Origin: Azolla caroliniana
Taxonomy: Eukaryota; Polypodiophyta
Reading direction: 5' to 3'
Length of the DNA stretch: 64,000 nucleotides
Assembly: GCA_043228905.1 (NCBI GenBank)
Contig: JBHGNT010000006.1
Span: forward strand, 8,246,001-8,310,000
Shown: positions 21,231-31,553 of the stretch, in pieces
How positions within the stretch are numbered: position 1 is the stretch's first letter
How the letters are laid out: the number at the start of each line of letters is the position of its first letter
Program-made: the position numbers and the translations under genes
The notes under the pieces: model-generated
The model's input: only the letters and a program-made list of their open reading frames with translations
Databases searched by the model: none
Told to the model about the DNA's origin: nothing

Positions 21231-22849
21231 TAAAGATTATTTCTGGAAAAGAAATAGGATAAGGTCAGAGAGATAGTCATAACATCATGTCGTGATGTAA
21301 ACATATCATGGGCAAACATTAATCGATATCATGATCTCACGTCAATACCCCTCTAGACATATGAGATGAGGTTCAAGATCAGGTTACTATGGTAACACAA
21401 AGGTGTTTTAAAAACCATGGGGGTGACAAATAAATGTCTTTCCCTGATCTCTATATCGATTTTTTCATGGTGGCTCCCCGAGGCTCAACCATGTATGTTC
21501 ACGTCATGAATAGTTTATACACGAAAAAAATGTTAACAATAAACTATGTTTCGGTGCCCACATATGTGGTTTCGGCCCTTTAAGTCCTATTACGAGGACC
21601 CCGAGGTGCACTTAGACCTTAAGTCTAAACATGTGTTATAGTCATATGTATCAAGGATGTTGTATGGTCTTGGTCATATTTGAACTCGAGACCTCGAGAA
21701 CAAATACATTAAACACTTGAGCCAACCAAGTGAGTTGCTCTTCTCGAATGCTTAATGCGTATAAGAGATATGCGAGGCATTTGATCATTTTTTTTTTTTA
21801 AAAGAACATATATGTCAAGGGTCCTTATTTCACCCTCATTTACCAAACTATGTTGGTACGTTACCTAACCTCAAGTCTCGTAATTACAATGGCATACGTC
21901 AAAGTGCAACCTAATGGTCAAGCCAAATGAGTCCTCGTTTCGTAGTAGGCCCACGTGGCCCATCACATGGTCACGTCATTACGAATGCCTCTCGTAAGAA
22001 TGAGCTCATGGTGGCATCGTATCCATGTAACGAGGGAGGGATGTTGGATACGTGTGTCATTGGAGCAACCTCACTTGAAGTGGGTCAAGCCCTACGTACT
22101 CAACATCATTATGACTATAGGCGTTTCTTTACGTAACGAAATCGGGGTCATCAACGGGGTTGTCAACAATAAAAAATTGTTGAAAAGGTATGGTGACAAC
22201 GCCATTCTCACAAAAATGTGAGGACGGCCACCAACATCCTTTTCCAGACAAGGACAACTTTCGATATAATCACGTAATAACGAATATACACATATGTTTA
22301 CTTATCACATATATACGATCAAATACATATATACGTGACCACATATGCCTATATTAAACATATCGTTATATTAAATAGCCACAAATGATGTGATCGAGAT
22401 ACGTAATCGAGGTAATACCTTTACGCACACGAAACATCCACAAATAAGAGATCATCGTAATACGCAACTCATCAAGGTATTAAACTCATACGCAAACGTA
22501 CCATATGTTCGTGAATGTAATACGTAATTGAGGTATTAACCTCGTACGCATACGACACTCATCACATATTATTTATATGTCAAACAAGTTATTGACCTCG
22601 TGCACATATGTAAACGTTTTAGATAATCAATTAAAGACCACTACAACATCATTGACTTAATGAAAAAAATTGACATATAAACTAAACACATGATTAGATG
22701 GGAGAAGAGAGAATAGAAAGAAAAAAATTTATTACGGAAAGAGTTGCCGAAGTTCTTTGTTGATCGTTGTCTGGATCAAGGCCGGCCACACATCAATCGA
22801 TCACCATCAATCAAAAGACAAAAGACAAACAAAGAAACATTAGTACATA
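21231..22849 (-). other. Gypsy-2 long 5' leader
   Basis: About 1.6 kb lies between the PBS and gag, with no credible coding frame. About 22390-22570 contains degenerate tandem copies of a GTAATACG(C/T)AA(C/T)T...GAGGTATTAA-type unit, and 21679-21732 holds a tRNA-like A-box/B-box pair. Such long leaders may carry packaging or regulatory signals, or an old insertion. Confidence 0.7.
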
Positions 22850-22861
22850 GCTCTGATACCA
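22850..22861 (-). other. Gypsy-2 primer-binding site (initiator tRNA-Met type)
   Basis: On the minus strand TGGTATCAGAGC lies 2 nt after the 5' LTR end. This is the classical plant retrotransposon PBS complementary to the 3' end of tRNA-iMet. Confidence 0.95.
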
Positions 22862-22863
22862 AA

Positions 22864-23319
22864 TATTCGAGAACTAGGTACTAAAGTAAGCTTAAGATAA
22901 GGATAAACTAATGATAGATAGAAAGGAGAAAGAGAAAGAAGGGTGTCGATCCACCCGACCACCCCCGAGCGAAGGGATCAAGACGGACTCGAGCCTCGAT
23001 CAGCGTCCCATACCACCGTCGTGGCGTCGAGTCGTACCTGGTGCTGGCGCGCTCGCTACAAGAGTTGACCCACCACAAGAGCAGAGTCTCGATGTAGTAA
23101 AAAAGATGATGAAATGAGGGTAGCTAGGCCTCTTATTTATAGTGATACCCAAGGCCCCCAGGCAAGTTCACACTTTACCTAATGGGTTGTCTCAATCCCT
23201 AGGATTAAAAGTAATCCTCCCCTTCTTTACACTCTCGTTTAACCCTCACACTTATCCACGTGTATAGAATACTACGGTAAATTCTCACCACGGGATATTA
23301 AATGGTCATGCCCGTAACA
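22864..23319 (-). repeat. Gypsy-2 5' LTR
   Basis: 456 bp, about 12 substitutions from the 3' LTR and no length difference. TSD GGTAC follows at 23320-23324. Confidence 0.93.
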
Positions 23320-25840
23320 GGTACCACGGGAGAGGGTGTGGAGCAAAATGCCCTGTCGACTTGCGGAGAAAGACCGGCCAAGGAGGAGGTCGGGAGCGGA
23401 GAAGAGCCCTCCATGCGGATTCCGGAGACTCCGACAATCGAGCCTGTGTGCCGACACAAGACTGGAGAGATGGAAGGCGCAAGCGAGGAGTCTTGGCACG
23501 ATGCCAGCGAAGATGGATGGGAAATGGCCTACGAGGAGGTCGAGGACAAAGCCGGCGTGGCAATGTGAGACCGAAAGAGAAGGGAGATGGTGGGGAAGCA
23601 CAAGGAAGGAGATCGACGGCGTCCAGAGAAACGAAAGAGGCGGTTGACTGAAGTATGGGTCCTCCACACTCGTTCCCAAGACTTAGGCGATTGCGTCTGA
23701 GAACCAATGGAAGGCCTACGAGACGGAGAGTGGCAGCGAGGACGCGGAGGTCGCGGCCAATACAACCGATCCGGAAGAGGTGGAACGAAGACCGGTCCTA
23801 TGGGTCACCTCACACTAGGCTAGAGACTTCGGCAGTTGGCATCAGATCCGACGTAAGACCAAGATACTGACGATGGCGGCATGAGAACGGGCCCCGACAA
23901 TTCAGATAGTGATGGACGGACCTGAACGAGAACCAGGCAGAGTGGACTTTTGGATAACTTATCTGGAAGGGAGGGAGAGGAAAGCCTACAGGAAGGCCGG
24001 AACGCGGTACATCGGTACCACGGGAAAGGGTGCGGAGCAAGCTACCCTCTCGACATGGGGAGAACGAAGACCCGGGATAGGGTTGGAGAAACGAGAGGCC
24101 CAAGGAGGATCCTTCACACCGGATCTAGAGACTTCGGAAATCGGCAACCGAACCGACATAAGACCAAGAGACTGACGGTGGCGGCGAGAGGACGAGGCCA
24201 AAGACAGCAGATGGGCGATCCTACGACGATCCTCACACCGATCCGGAGACTCCGGTGGTCGGCCCGAGAACCGGCGTGAGACCTAGAGAGAAAGATGGTG
24301 GCGGCAGATGAACGAGATCTCGAGATATGGCGTAGAAGTATGGATGGTCGATACTACGGTGATCCTCACACTGATCCAGAGACTCCAACAGTCGGCCCAA
24401 GAGCCGGCGTGAGACCTAGAGAGAACGGCGGCGGCAGCAGGTGAACAGGATCCGACAAAGCAAAGGCCAAAAGAGAGGAAAGAGGTATCAGGCCAGCGAC
24501 ACGGCCACGAACCGTATACGGACCCAACCGGAAGAGTCGGCAAGGCAAAGATCAGGCGCGCTTGGTACACGATTCGGTGACCCAACAAATCAGAGGCCCA
24601 AGAAGGATTCTCCGCACCTATCTGGAGACCTCGGTAGTTTCGCCGACGTGGCAACGTGAAACCGAGGGTAATGGGAGGTGGCGGCAAGGGGACGAAGGCG
24701 GCAACAGCAGAAGCACCGAATAGCCAAGGCGTCACGTGAACGAAGGAGGCCATGCGGGCTGGAATGCGGCGAGGGTGATCTTCCGGTAAGCTGCCGGGGG
24801 CACCCGGTCAAGGAGCGGTGCGCCACGCCGGAAAGGCACACCCGAAAGCGGATCGGAAGACGTGTGTGTGGCCATCGAGGGCCAAAGCAATGCACGGGTA
24901 AGGGACGGTGTTCGGCACAGGAAGACGGCACACGGCGGTGCCGGGAACGAGAGCACAAGTGCGTAAACAGACTACGCGGAATGGACACCGAAAACAAGAT
25001 CGAGGGCCGGAGAAGGTTCCTCCACACCCGCCTCGGAGATCTCGGCGGCTCAGTCGGAGTGGCAACGACTGACCTGGCGGGCCAAACCCGAGATAACAAG
25101 CTGGTGGGGGCGAGGGGACGACGACAAGCGGAAGGCTCCAAACCGGTGGCAACAGCGCAAGAAGAAAGTGGCCAAGCGGGCTACTACGGGGTGTTCCTCG
25201 GACGCGGAGAAGCGGCGGCACACGAACTGACCGAGTGAGGGCCGACAACGTGTGCATGGGAAGTAATTGGAGTTCGGCACGGGCGGGGCCGAACACGAGA
25301 AGGGCATGCGTGGCACACAGAGGTGCTAGAACAGGAACACAGACGCGAAGATGGGTTGCCAGTCCAGGTGATCTCGTGTAAAGGGCCGGCGAGGGATCCT
25401 CCACACTGGTTCCGGAGATCTTGGCAGTTCGGCCGTCGTGGCAACGTAGGACCACGGAGAAGGTAGGTGGCGGTGAGGGGAAAAAGGCGATGGAGATCCG
25501 GGTGGAACGAGAACCGGGACAACGTAGGCCAAGCAGGCCATCACGGGTGCTCCTCGGACGAAGGACACCACGTATCCAAAGTGATGAGAATCGTGCATGC
25601 GGTTGAAGGAAGGGCCAACGGGAAGCACGCACACTACGGGATCGCGGTGAATGACCTATCGACGGATCGAACCAGCCTACAGGGATGCAAACATGGAGAA
25701 GGAACCAGAGCCAACGATTCGGGCCAACGAGGCCAACGTGCAGCCAGAATGCGGATTACGGAAGACCGGTTCCTCATCGGCCGAAATCTCTCACCCTTCT
25801 CCGAACTTGGCACGTGGACGTGCGGTTAGGTGGGGGCGGA
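23320..25840 (+). mobile_element. GC-rich non-coding block with about nine dispersed motif copies (possible LARD-like element)
   Basis: Strikingly GC-rich against the AT-rich background. A core of the form GATCCTCCACACCG-N-TCCGGAGACTTCGGCAGTCGG recurs near 23404, 23653, 23796, 24103, 24225, 24364, 24602, 25012 and 25392. Several copies are followed by GTGAGACC(T/A)AGAGAG and a GGTGGCGGCGAG-type tail. Spacing is irregular (about 115-410 bp). Reading frames on both strands shift from copy to copy, and their proteins are only Arg/Pro/Ser-rich, so I treat the block as non-coding. A purine tract and LTR-like sequence follow at 25828-25841, consistent with the interior of a large retrotransposon derivative. 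Confidence 0.6.
25828..25840 (+). other. Candidate polypurine tract of the GC-rich element
   Basis: AGGTGGGGGCGGA lies directly before a TG dinucleotide that begins the LTR-like region. Confidence 0.45.
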
Positions 25841-26640
25841 TGTCGTGAAGATTCTGGGCCATAGTGAGATACCGGGGAATATCGGAAGAATCGACGGAGT
25901 GCATCATGTGCACTTATCCTTGTTTAAACATGTGAATAATAGGGGTGCCTTTATGGCGCGGAGTAGGAGTCAAGTCGGGGCAGAGAATCCCATGTAAATC
26001 AAGATTTATCCCACATTGTTACACGCCTACCTCTTTGTGCTATAAAAGGAAGGGAGGATCCCTGGTAAAATGGTTGCCCATTTTGAGTTAGGAGGGTATA
26101 CTATTAGGTTCAAAGTAAGTTATTTTTTCTCTCTTTATTTTCTCTTTGTTTTAGGGTTTCATCTTGGTAGTATTCTTCTTCTTCTTATTCTTCGGTGTCG
26201 TGTGGGTGGAGACTTCTTGTTCGTTTAGGGTTTAGTTTGGTGAAAAGCGTGTATATTCGTGGGGTTGGCTTCTGATTAGTTTCCTGTGCAAGACCCTACT
26301 CGGCGCGTCGAGCCCGAGAGCTCCTCGATCGGCGGCTTGGCAGTAGACCGATGTTGTAACCTAACCTACCTTGGTCCGGCTCGAAGCCAGGGTTGTATCT
26401 TCCCCTCGTAATATATATATATTCATATCTGTTTGTGCATATTGGTGTCCCTGACGGTGTCGGGTGCATAGCTCCCCTCCTTTGTTCCTGTACATAAGAG
26501 TCGGTCTTGCGTGCGTGCTCTCTCTCTCTCTCTCTTTTCCTCACTCCCTCTCTCTCCTGTTCGGTGGCCTCTAGTACGTGTCCGGAGTCGGTTTCCTGGC
26601 ATCCCTCTCTTTCTCGTTTGAGACCCCCGTGGTCCCGCCC
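25841..26640 (+). repeat. LTR-like region of the GC-rich element
   Basis: Begins TGTCGTGAAG after a purine tract. Contains a TATA box (TATAAAAGG, 26041-26049) and pyrimidine-rich downstream sequence. The end is unclear: TGGTGTCCCTGACGG at about 26443 could be a PBS after the LTR. No second copy is in the window, so the LTR call rests on structure alone. Short AT and TC runs occur at 26408-26422 and 26519-26535. Confidence 0.4.
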
Positions 26641-26644
26641 TTTT

Positions 26645-27121
26645 TGACACGCACTCGCGGACAACCGCGACAACGTCTACCTCACAATTCTAAGACATTG
26701 TCTAAGGGTAAGTGCGCAAAGTTAGCCCCACGGTTTTGTGGACCTTTTACAACCCTCAATCACATTGGGTCATCAGCCTATCGTCTCGGGATTGAGACAA
26801 CCCATTAGGCCAAGTGTGAACTTGCCTAGGGGCCTTGGGTATCACTATAAATAAGAGGCCTAGCTACCCTCATTTCATCATCTTTTGACTACGTCGAGAC
26901 TTTGTTTCTCGGTGGTTCAACTCTTGTAGCGAGTGCACTAGCACCAAGTACGACTCGACGCCACGGTGGTGGTATGGGACACCGATCGAGACTCGAGTTT
27001 ATCTCGATTCCTTCGCTCGAGGTTGGTCGGGTGGATCAACACCCTTCTTTCTCTCTCTCCTCGTTATCTAGATCTATCTTTTATCCTTATTTTATGCTTA
27101 CATTAGTTCATATCTCTAATA
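26645..27121 (+). mobile_element. Recombinant Gypsy-2-family fragment (integrase tail fused to LTR)
   Basis: About 26645-26784 encodes the same integrase tail as Gypsy-2 (SKGKCAKLAPRFCGPFT, GSSAYRL). It then jumps, at the shared bases CTCG (about 26785-26788), straight into the Gypsy-2-type LTR. The LTR is readable to its end CTCTAATA at 27121. The chromodomain, polypurine tract and first part of the LTR were removed in the deletion. Confidence 0.8.
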
Positions 27122-27823
27122 GCAAGGGTCATCTCAACATTATCAGGACTTCAAGTGGCAAGATGGCTTACTCTTCTACAAGAATGTCCTTTACATCCCT
27201 AATGGATCACCCCGACTTCAAGTGTTAGAACATTGTCATGATGCCCCCATGGCTGGACATTTTGGTATTGCAAAGATCATTGGGCTAGTGAAACGTTCGT
27301 TTTGGTGGCCTCACATGCAAAAATTTGTCAAAGATTACGTTCACACATGTGACACTTACTGTCGCGCCAAAATACCCACACATCATCCTTATGGCTTACT
27401 ACAACCATTACCACGTCCCAGCAACCCATGGCCGTCTATTTCTATGGATTTCATTACGGATCTGCCACCTTCCAAAGGCTTTGATAGTATTTTAATAGTA
27501 GTGGATCGGTTCATAAAGATGGCACATTTTGTATCGTGTGTAAAGCCCATTAGTAGTGAAGAAACTGCAGATCTCATTATGCGTGAGGTGTTTCACCATC
27601 ATGGTCTCCCAAATGATATTATTAGCGATTGAGGTCCTCAATTTAACTCACACTTTTGGAAGCCCCTATGGGCAGGCCTCAAAATCTCCTGCAAACTCTC
27701 TTTGGTTTATCATCCACAAACTGACGGAAAAACATAGCACACAAATCAAACACTCGAGCAGTATCTTTTACATCTTGCCGAGTTTGCATACAACAACACG
27801 GTACACTCTTCTACCAAAGTTAC

Positions 27824-27917
27824 ACCTTTCTTTGCCTACACTAGCAACCACCCTAGATGGTGTATCCTGGACCTTTCTTTGCCTACACTGGAAACCACCC
27901 TAGATGGTGTATCCTGG
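27824..27917 (+). repeat. 47-bp tandem duplication in the Gypsy-3 integrase
   Basis: ACCTTTCTTTGCCTACACT...GTATCCTGG is present twice in a row. The copies differ at about two bases (TAGCAACC versus TGGAAACC). The length is not a multiple of three. Confidence 0.9.
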
Positions 27918-28512
27918 ATCTCCCTGAGGTGTCACGAAAACCTAGTGCAGTGCATCATTTCCACCGACCACAACAAATCCAGTTTCAATTATCTTCACAT
28001 CTTCAAAAAGTGCAAGCACACCATAAGACCAATGCCAATCGGCATCGTCCTTAGTCTCCTTTTAAGGTTGGTGACCGAGTATGGTTGCTTTGTCGTCACA
28101 TCAAGACTATCCGCCCATGTGCTAAGCTCAATTATCAATGCTTAGGTGCTTTTGTCATCACAGCATGGATTAATGATGCAATATTTCGTCTTAACCTTCC
28201 TGCACATATGCGACTTCACCCAGTCTTCCAAAGCTCTCTTTTGGAACCTTGCCGCACCTCTTTAATTCCTAATCGGTGTCGTACCACCACCGCCTTCTGT
28301 CCAACTGGTTGACAGCTCCGAATATGAGGTAGCTGCTATTCTTGATTCTAAGATTGTGCACAATAAGCTTTATTATCTAGTTGATTGGCTTGGCTATCCT
28401 CCGAGTGATCGCACGTCGGAACCTATGCTCAAGCTCTTGTCGATGACTTCCATCCCCACTATCCAAACAAACCCGGCCCTACAATGTTAACGTCGACTTC
28501 CACTCGGTGTTC

Positions 28513-28527
28513 TTGAAGGAGGTATAG
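28513..28527 (+). other. Gypsy-3 polypurine tract
   Basis: TTGAAGGAGGTATAG immediately precedes the TG of the LTR. Confidence 0.7.
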
Positions 28528-28940
28528 TGTCATGAACACATGACCATTATGGCGTCACCCGGACTTGAACCTCGAATCTTGTAATCCATAATTGAAAACC
28601 TCAACCATTAAGATATCTTATTGTCATATGAGAGGATAAAAGCTACTCTTTATATTATATTGATTATTGTAAAAACTCTCGATCATTCTAGAATGTCCTA
28701 GAACATTCTAGAACATTATAGAAATCTCTAAGCTATTCTATAGGAACCTATAAATAAATGCATACATGTATTCTCAAATCAATTCGAATTAATACCAGTC
28801 TTTAGCTCTCATTACATATCTTGTATCCATTCTCTTTCTTTCTCTATCATAATACGCCCATTCTTCTCTTAGCATTTCGTTCCTTTCTTCTCGTGTTCCC
28901 TTATATCCTTCTTCCATCACTCTATCTTTTATTCCTAACA
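28528..28940 (+). repeat. Gypsy-3 3' LTR
   Basis: About 413 bp, TGTCATGAAC...TTCCTAACA. Contains a heat-shock-element-like array (28686-28723), a TATA box (CCTATAAATAAATG, about 28748) and, near its start, a tRNA-like A-box/B-box pair on the opposite strand. The end is inferred from CA plus a composition change; no 5' LTR is present for comparison. Confidence 0.65.
28686..28723 (+). promoter_or_regulatory. Heat-shock-element-like array in the Gypsy-3 LTR
   Basis: Reads as alternating 5-bp units: TTC-ta-GAA-tg-TCC-ta-GAA-ca-TTC-ta-GAA-ca-TTA-ta-GAA. That is eight consecutive NTTCN/NGAAN half-sites with six exact and two one-base variants. It lies about 25-60 bp upstream of a TATA box. This is the binding arrangement of heat-shock transcription factor trimers. 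Confidence 0.75.
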
Positions 28941-29235
28941 CTAATCGTATAAAGGCCAAGCAGACGATAAGGCAGCCAAAGCCAACATCGAAACGAAGGA
29001 GTAGACAGGTCGAGCAGTGCCGAGGTCATGACAACGAGGGAGCTGAGAAGGACTTGACGAGCAAACAAGCCGACCAAAGGGGTCGAGGTGCGTGGAACCG
29101 GAGGGATCAAGAAGGTTCGTGGAACGCATGACCAGACTGGACGAGGAGGGTGAGCAAGGCGAGAAGATGTCAGGAGGAGCCAAAAAATAGAACCCGGTAG
29201 AGTAGGAGTAACCTCAAGTTGAGCTTGAGGGGGAG
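28941..29235 (+). mobile_element. Copia 3' internal remnant and polypurine tract
   Basis: Purine- and GC-rich sequence with no readable copia protein. It ends in CTTGAGGGGGAG (29224-29235), a typical Ty1/copia polypurine tract directly before the LTR. The 5' part of the element is missing; it abuts the Gypsy-3 LTR. Confidence 0.6.
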
Positions 29236-29690
29236 TGTTGAGAAGCAAGCTCAACATGGCCCGGATCGGCTAAATAAGCCGAGAGCTGGATCGGAGAACC
29301 GGATCTGCGAGGAGCCGACAAACCGTTAGACGCATACACTCTTAGTTTAGTAGGTAGTTATATTTTTGGGAGTTAGTGTTAGAGGCTCTTTGTCAATACT
29401 TCTTTCGATCCTTTTTAAGAACTTGTATAAAAGTGTTCTCAGCGCATTTGTATGTACAGAGCATATTATTGTTTTTGAATTGAGTTTAGTCTTCTACTCT
29501 CTCTGTCTCTCCCACATACTACGTATTTCCATTGTTTCTCTGTGTTTTCTCTATTGTTGTCCGGCTGAGCCAGTTGTATTTTGTTTAGCTTCTTCACGTA
29601 AATCGTTTCACACTATTTATAGAAATGGTCTAGACCTAGTGTGTCAAATGGGATAGTGTGAATGTGACCATTATATACCCGTATTCAACA
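29236..29690 (+). repeat. Copia-type LTR
   Basis: 455 bp from TGTTGAGA to TTCAACA. Termini TGTTGA/TCAACA are perfect inverted repeats, and a canonical polypurine tract precedes it. No partner LTR is in the window. Confidence 0.8.
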
Positions 29691-31071
29691 ATAATCTCAA
29701 TTGGAACAATATGTTTTCTCTCCCTAATAGAAAAACATTAGACTCTACATCACTATGTAGTCATTACTTAGGTCAATATTCTTAGTAAAGAATTGAGAAT
29801 GCAACACTATTTTTCCACATTCATATCCCATGGACTTTCAACCAAGTGATAACTGTTACATGACGCAAACGCTTTTTGGATTTGTTCACACCTCTCATCA
29901 TGTTTCCAAGTATGATTAGAAACTAATTATGAGATAGTGTGGTCTCGGTACATTAGAGGAGGATAATTATTCCTTCTATGTGTAATCTAGATGGGGAAGA
30001 GCATTTAAACCTTGTAAATTTGTAGGAACTTAAAATTATAGGGAAATTGTCCAAATGCAAGTAGGTTATTTATAGACCTTTCTCCTTGAACAATAACCGC
30101 AATTATGCAACAAAGTTATACTCCCAATTTCTTGAAATTTATAGAGGGAACATTGCTCTTGTGCATTTATGTTGGCATTGATGAACGAGCTAATCAATGT
30201 ACTTACAATTTTTACTATTATAATATAGATCTACAAATATTTGTGAAACCTATTATGGGATAATAATGCTTCTTGATCTTGTTGAGTTGGTTGATTGGTC
30301 AATGCAATAGAATCAAAATCTATTAGGTGCAATTGTGTAGGTTAAAATCCTTTAGTCAACACAAAATTATTAATATGTAAAATGATAATTAAAAGATGGC
30401 AAAACCTTAAATAAAATAGCAGTACAGTAAACAAAAAAGTTTAGAAATATGTAAATATGCTTCATCTCTACGTGAATCCAATATGCCATAAAGCTCAATC
30501 CATTGAAATGTGCTTCTTTCCTATAGTAATTCAGATGCTCGTTAATGGCATTTACATCTAGGGAGTTTACGATAAGCTCAATCACATGCTAATTAATGGA
30601 CACTTCATCCTTGGTATTAATTTTAAAATGTGGTTTCACCTATGACAAGAAGTGCCTCATTGGTTTGCTTTTGCAAGAATCAAGTGGTGTAACATTCTAT
30701 TGTTAGTAAGATGGTTCAGAGAAGGTGTCAAGCACTATTTAGTATATTGACGAAGTGAACTAGCCTCACAAGTAAATTGTCCTCTCCACCTAACATTGAA
30801 ACCTTACTTAGTTAAGTTTAAATGTAATTATTGAAGGACTTCATTAATTGAGGAAGACACAAGAAATCCATACAACACATGCTTATTAATCAATTTGTCA
30901 TCCATGGTCAATACAAGGTGGAGCTTAAATACCTAAGGCAAAAACTTAGGGTTTGACCTCTTATATAAATTGAGGGTTGAAGCTTAATTAAGGGGTGAGA
31001 GGGAGGGAGGGAGGGAGGGAGAACAAAAGTGATAAAGTGACCAAGAAACTCAAAAGAGCTCTAATTTTACA
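29691..31071. other. AT-rich intergenic sequence
   Basis: No credible gene or element ends were found. A GGGA tandem run lies at about 30997-31021, just before the solo LTR. Confidence 0.6.
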
Positions 31072-31076
31072 TTATT

Positions 31077-31548
31077 TGTGGTGTCACTAAGTTGTCCCAA
31101 CACCAATCTTAGTTGGGACTCACCACAGGGCCAGCTCTAGTGCCAAAGAAGGCACCACCTTGGGTTGGGACAACCTAGTTCCAATTGGGAATCCCAAGGG
31201 GAACTTCCCAACGGCTAGTCCAAAAGGCCATATTTGGCCTATATAAAGAGGATTACTCCTCATTTGTAACCATTCCCATATTCTGAGATCCATTCTTTCA
31301 CACTCTCTCATTGTCATTCTCATCATCTTGGCTTTAAGGTGCTTTCTCCCCTTTGTGGTTTTTGGGGAGTTGTCCTGACTCGTCTCGACTTGTCCCAATT
31401 CCGACTGGTGCATCGTGGTTTGTCTCAATTTGAGACAATTGTAGGCTTTTGTATTCATAATGAAATATAACTATGATTTGTGTCCTAATTGGTGTCCCAA
31501 CCGTGTTTTCTTGTTGTTTTGAAACCCCCATAATCTAGGGGCATAACA
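31077..31548 (+). mobile_element. Solo LTR (472 bp) with TTATT target duplication
   Basis: TGTGGTGTCA...GCATAACA, flanked by TTATT at 31072-31076 and 31549-31553. A TATA box (CTATATAAAGAGG, about 31240) and downstream pyrimidine-rich sequence give LTR-like architecture. No internal domain is present, as expected after LTR-LTR recombination. Orientation is inferred from the TATA box. Confidence 0.75.
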
Positions 31549-31553
31549 TTATT

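Larger units (their letters stand above)
16632..23319 (-). mobile_element. Gypsy-2: decayed chromovirus (Ty3/gypsy), minus strand
   Basis: 6,688-bp element flanked by GGTAC (16627-16631 and 23320-23324). LTRs are 456 bp each and differ at about 12 positions by eye (~2.6%), so it is older than Gypsy-1. Reading on the minus strand: LTR, iMet-type PBS, a 1.6-kb leader, gag-protease, RT, RNase H, integrase, chromodomain, PPT, LTR. The chromodomain places it among chromoviruses. Coding is broken: a stop in gag, stops between protease and RT, loss of the RT core, and frame breaks before and after integrase. It is nested in the GC-rich element. Confidence 0.95.
27122..28527 (+). pseudogene. Gypsy-3: 5'-truncated chromovirus integrase and chromodomain
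   Basis: Starts abruptly inside pol. Visible in order: HHCC finger (HCHDAPMAGHFG, CDTYCRAK), integrase core (SISMDFITDLP, then DIISD followed by a stop, HPQTDGKT), a GDRVWLL-type tail and HPVFQSSLLEPC. About 28320-28480 holds a chromodomain-like YYLVDWLGYPPSD block in shifted frames. A 47-bp tandem duplication (27824-27870 / 27871-27917) adds a frameshift. Several stops make it non-functional. Confidence 0.85.

Noticed and set aside
24808-25632. 274-codon minus-strand frame in the GC-rich block
   Set aside because: GC-rich DNA has few stops by chance. The frame is not conserved between motif copies, and the protein is only Arg/Pro/Ser/Leu-rich.
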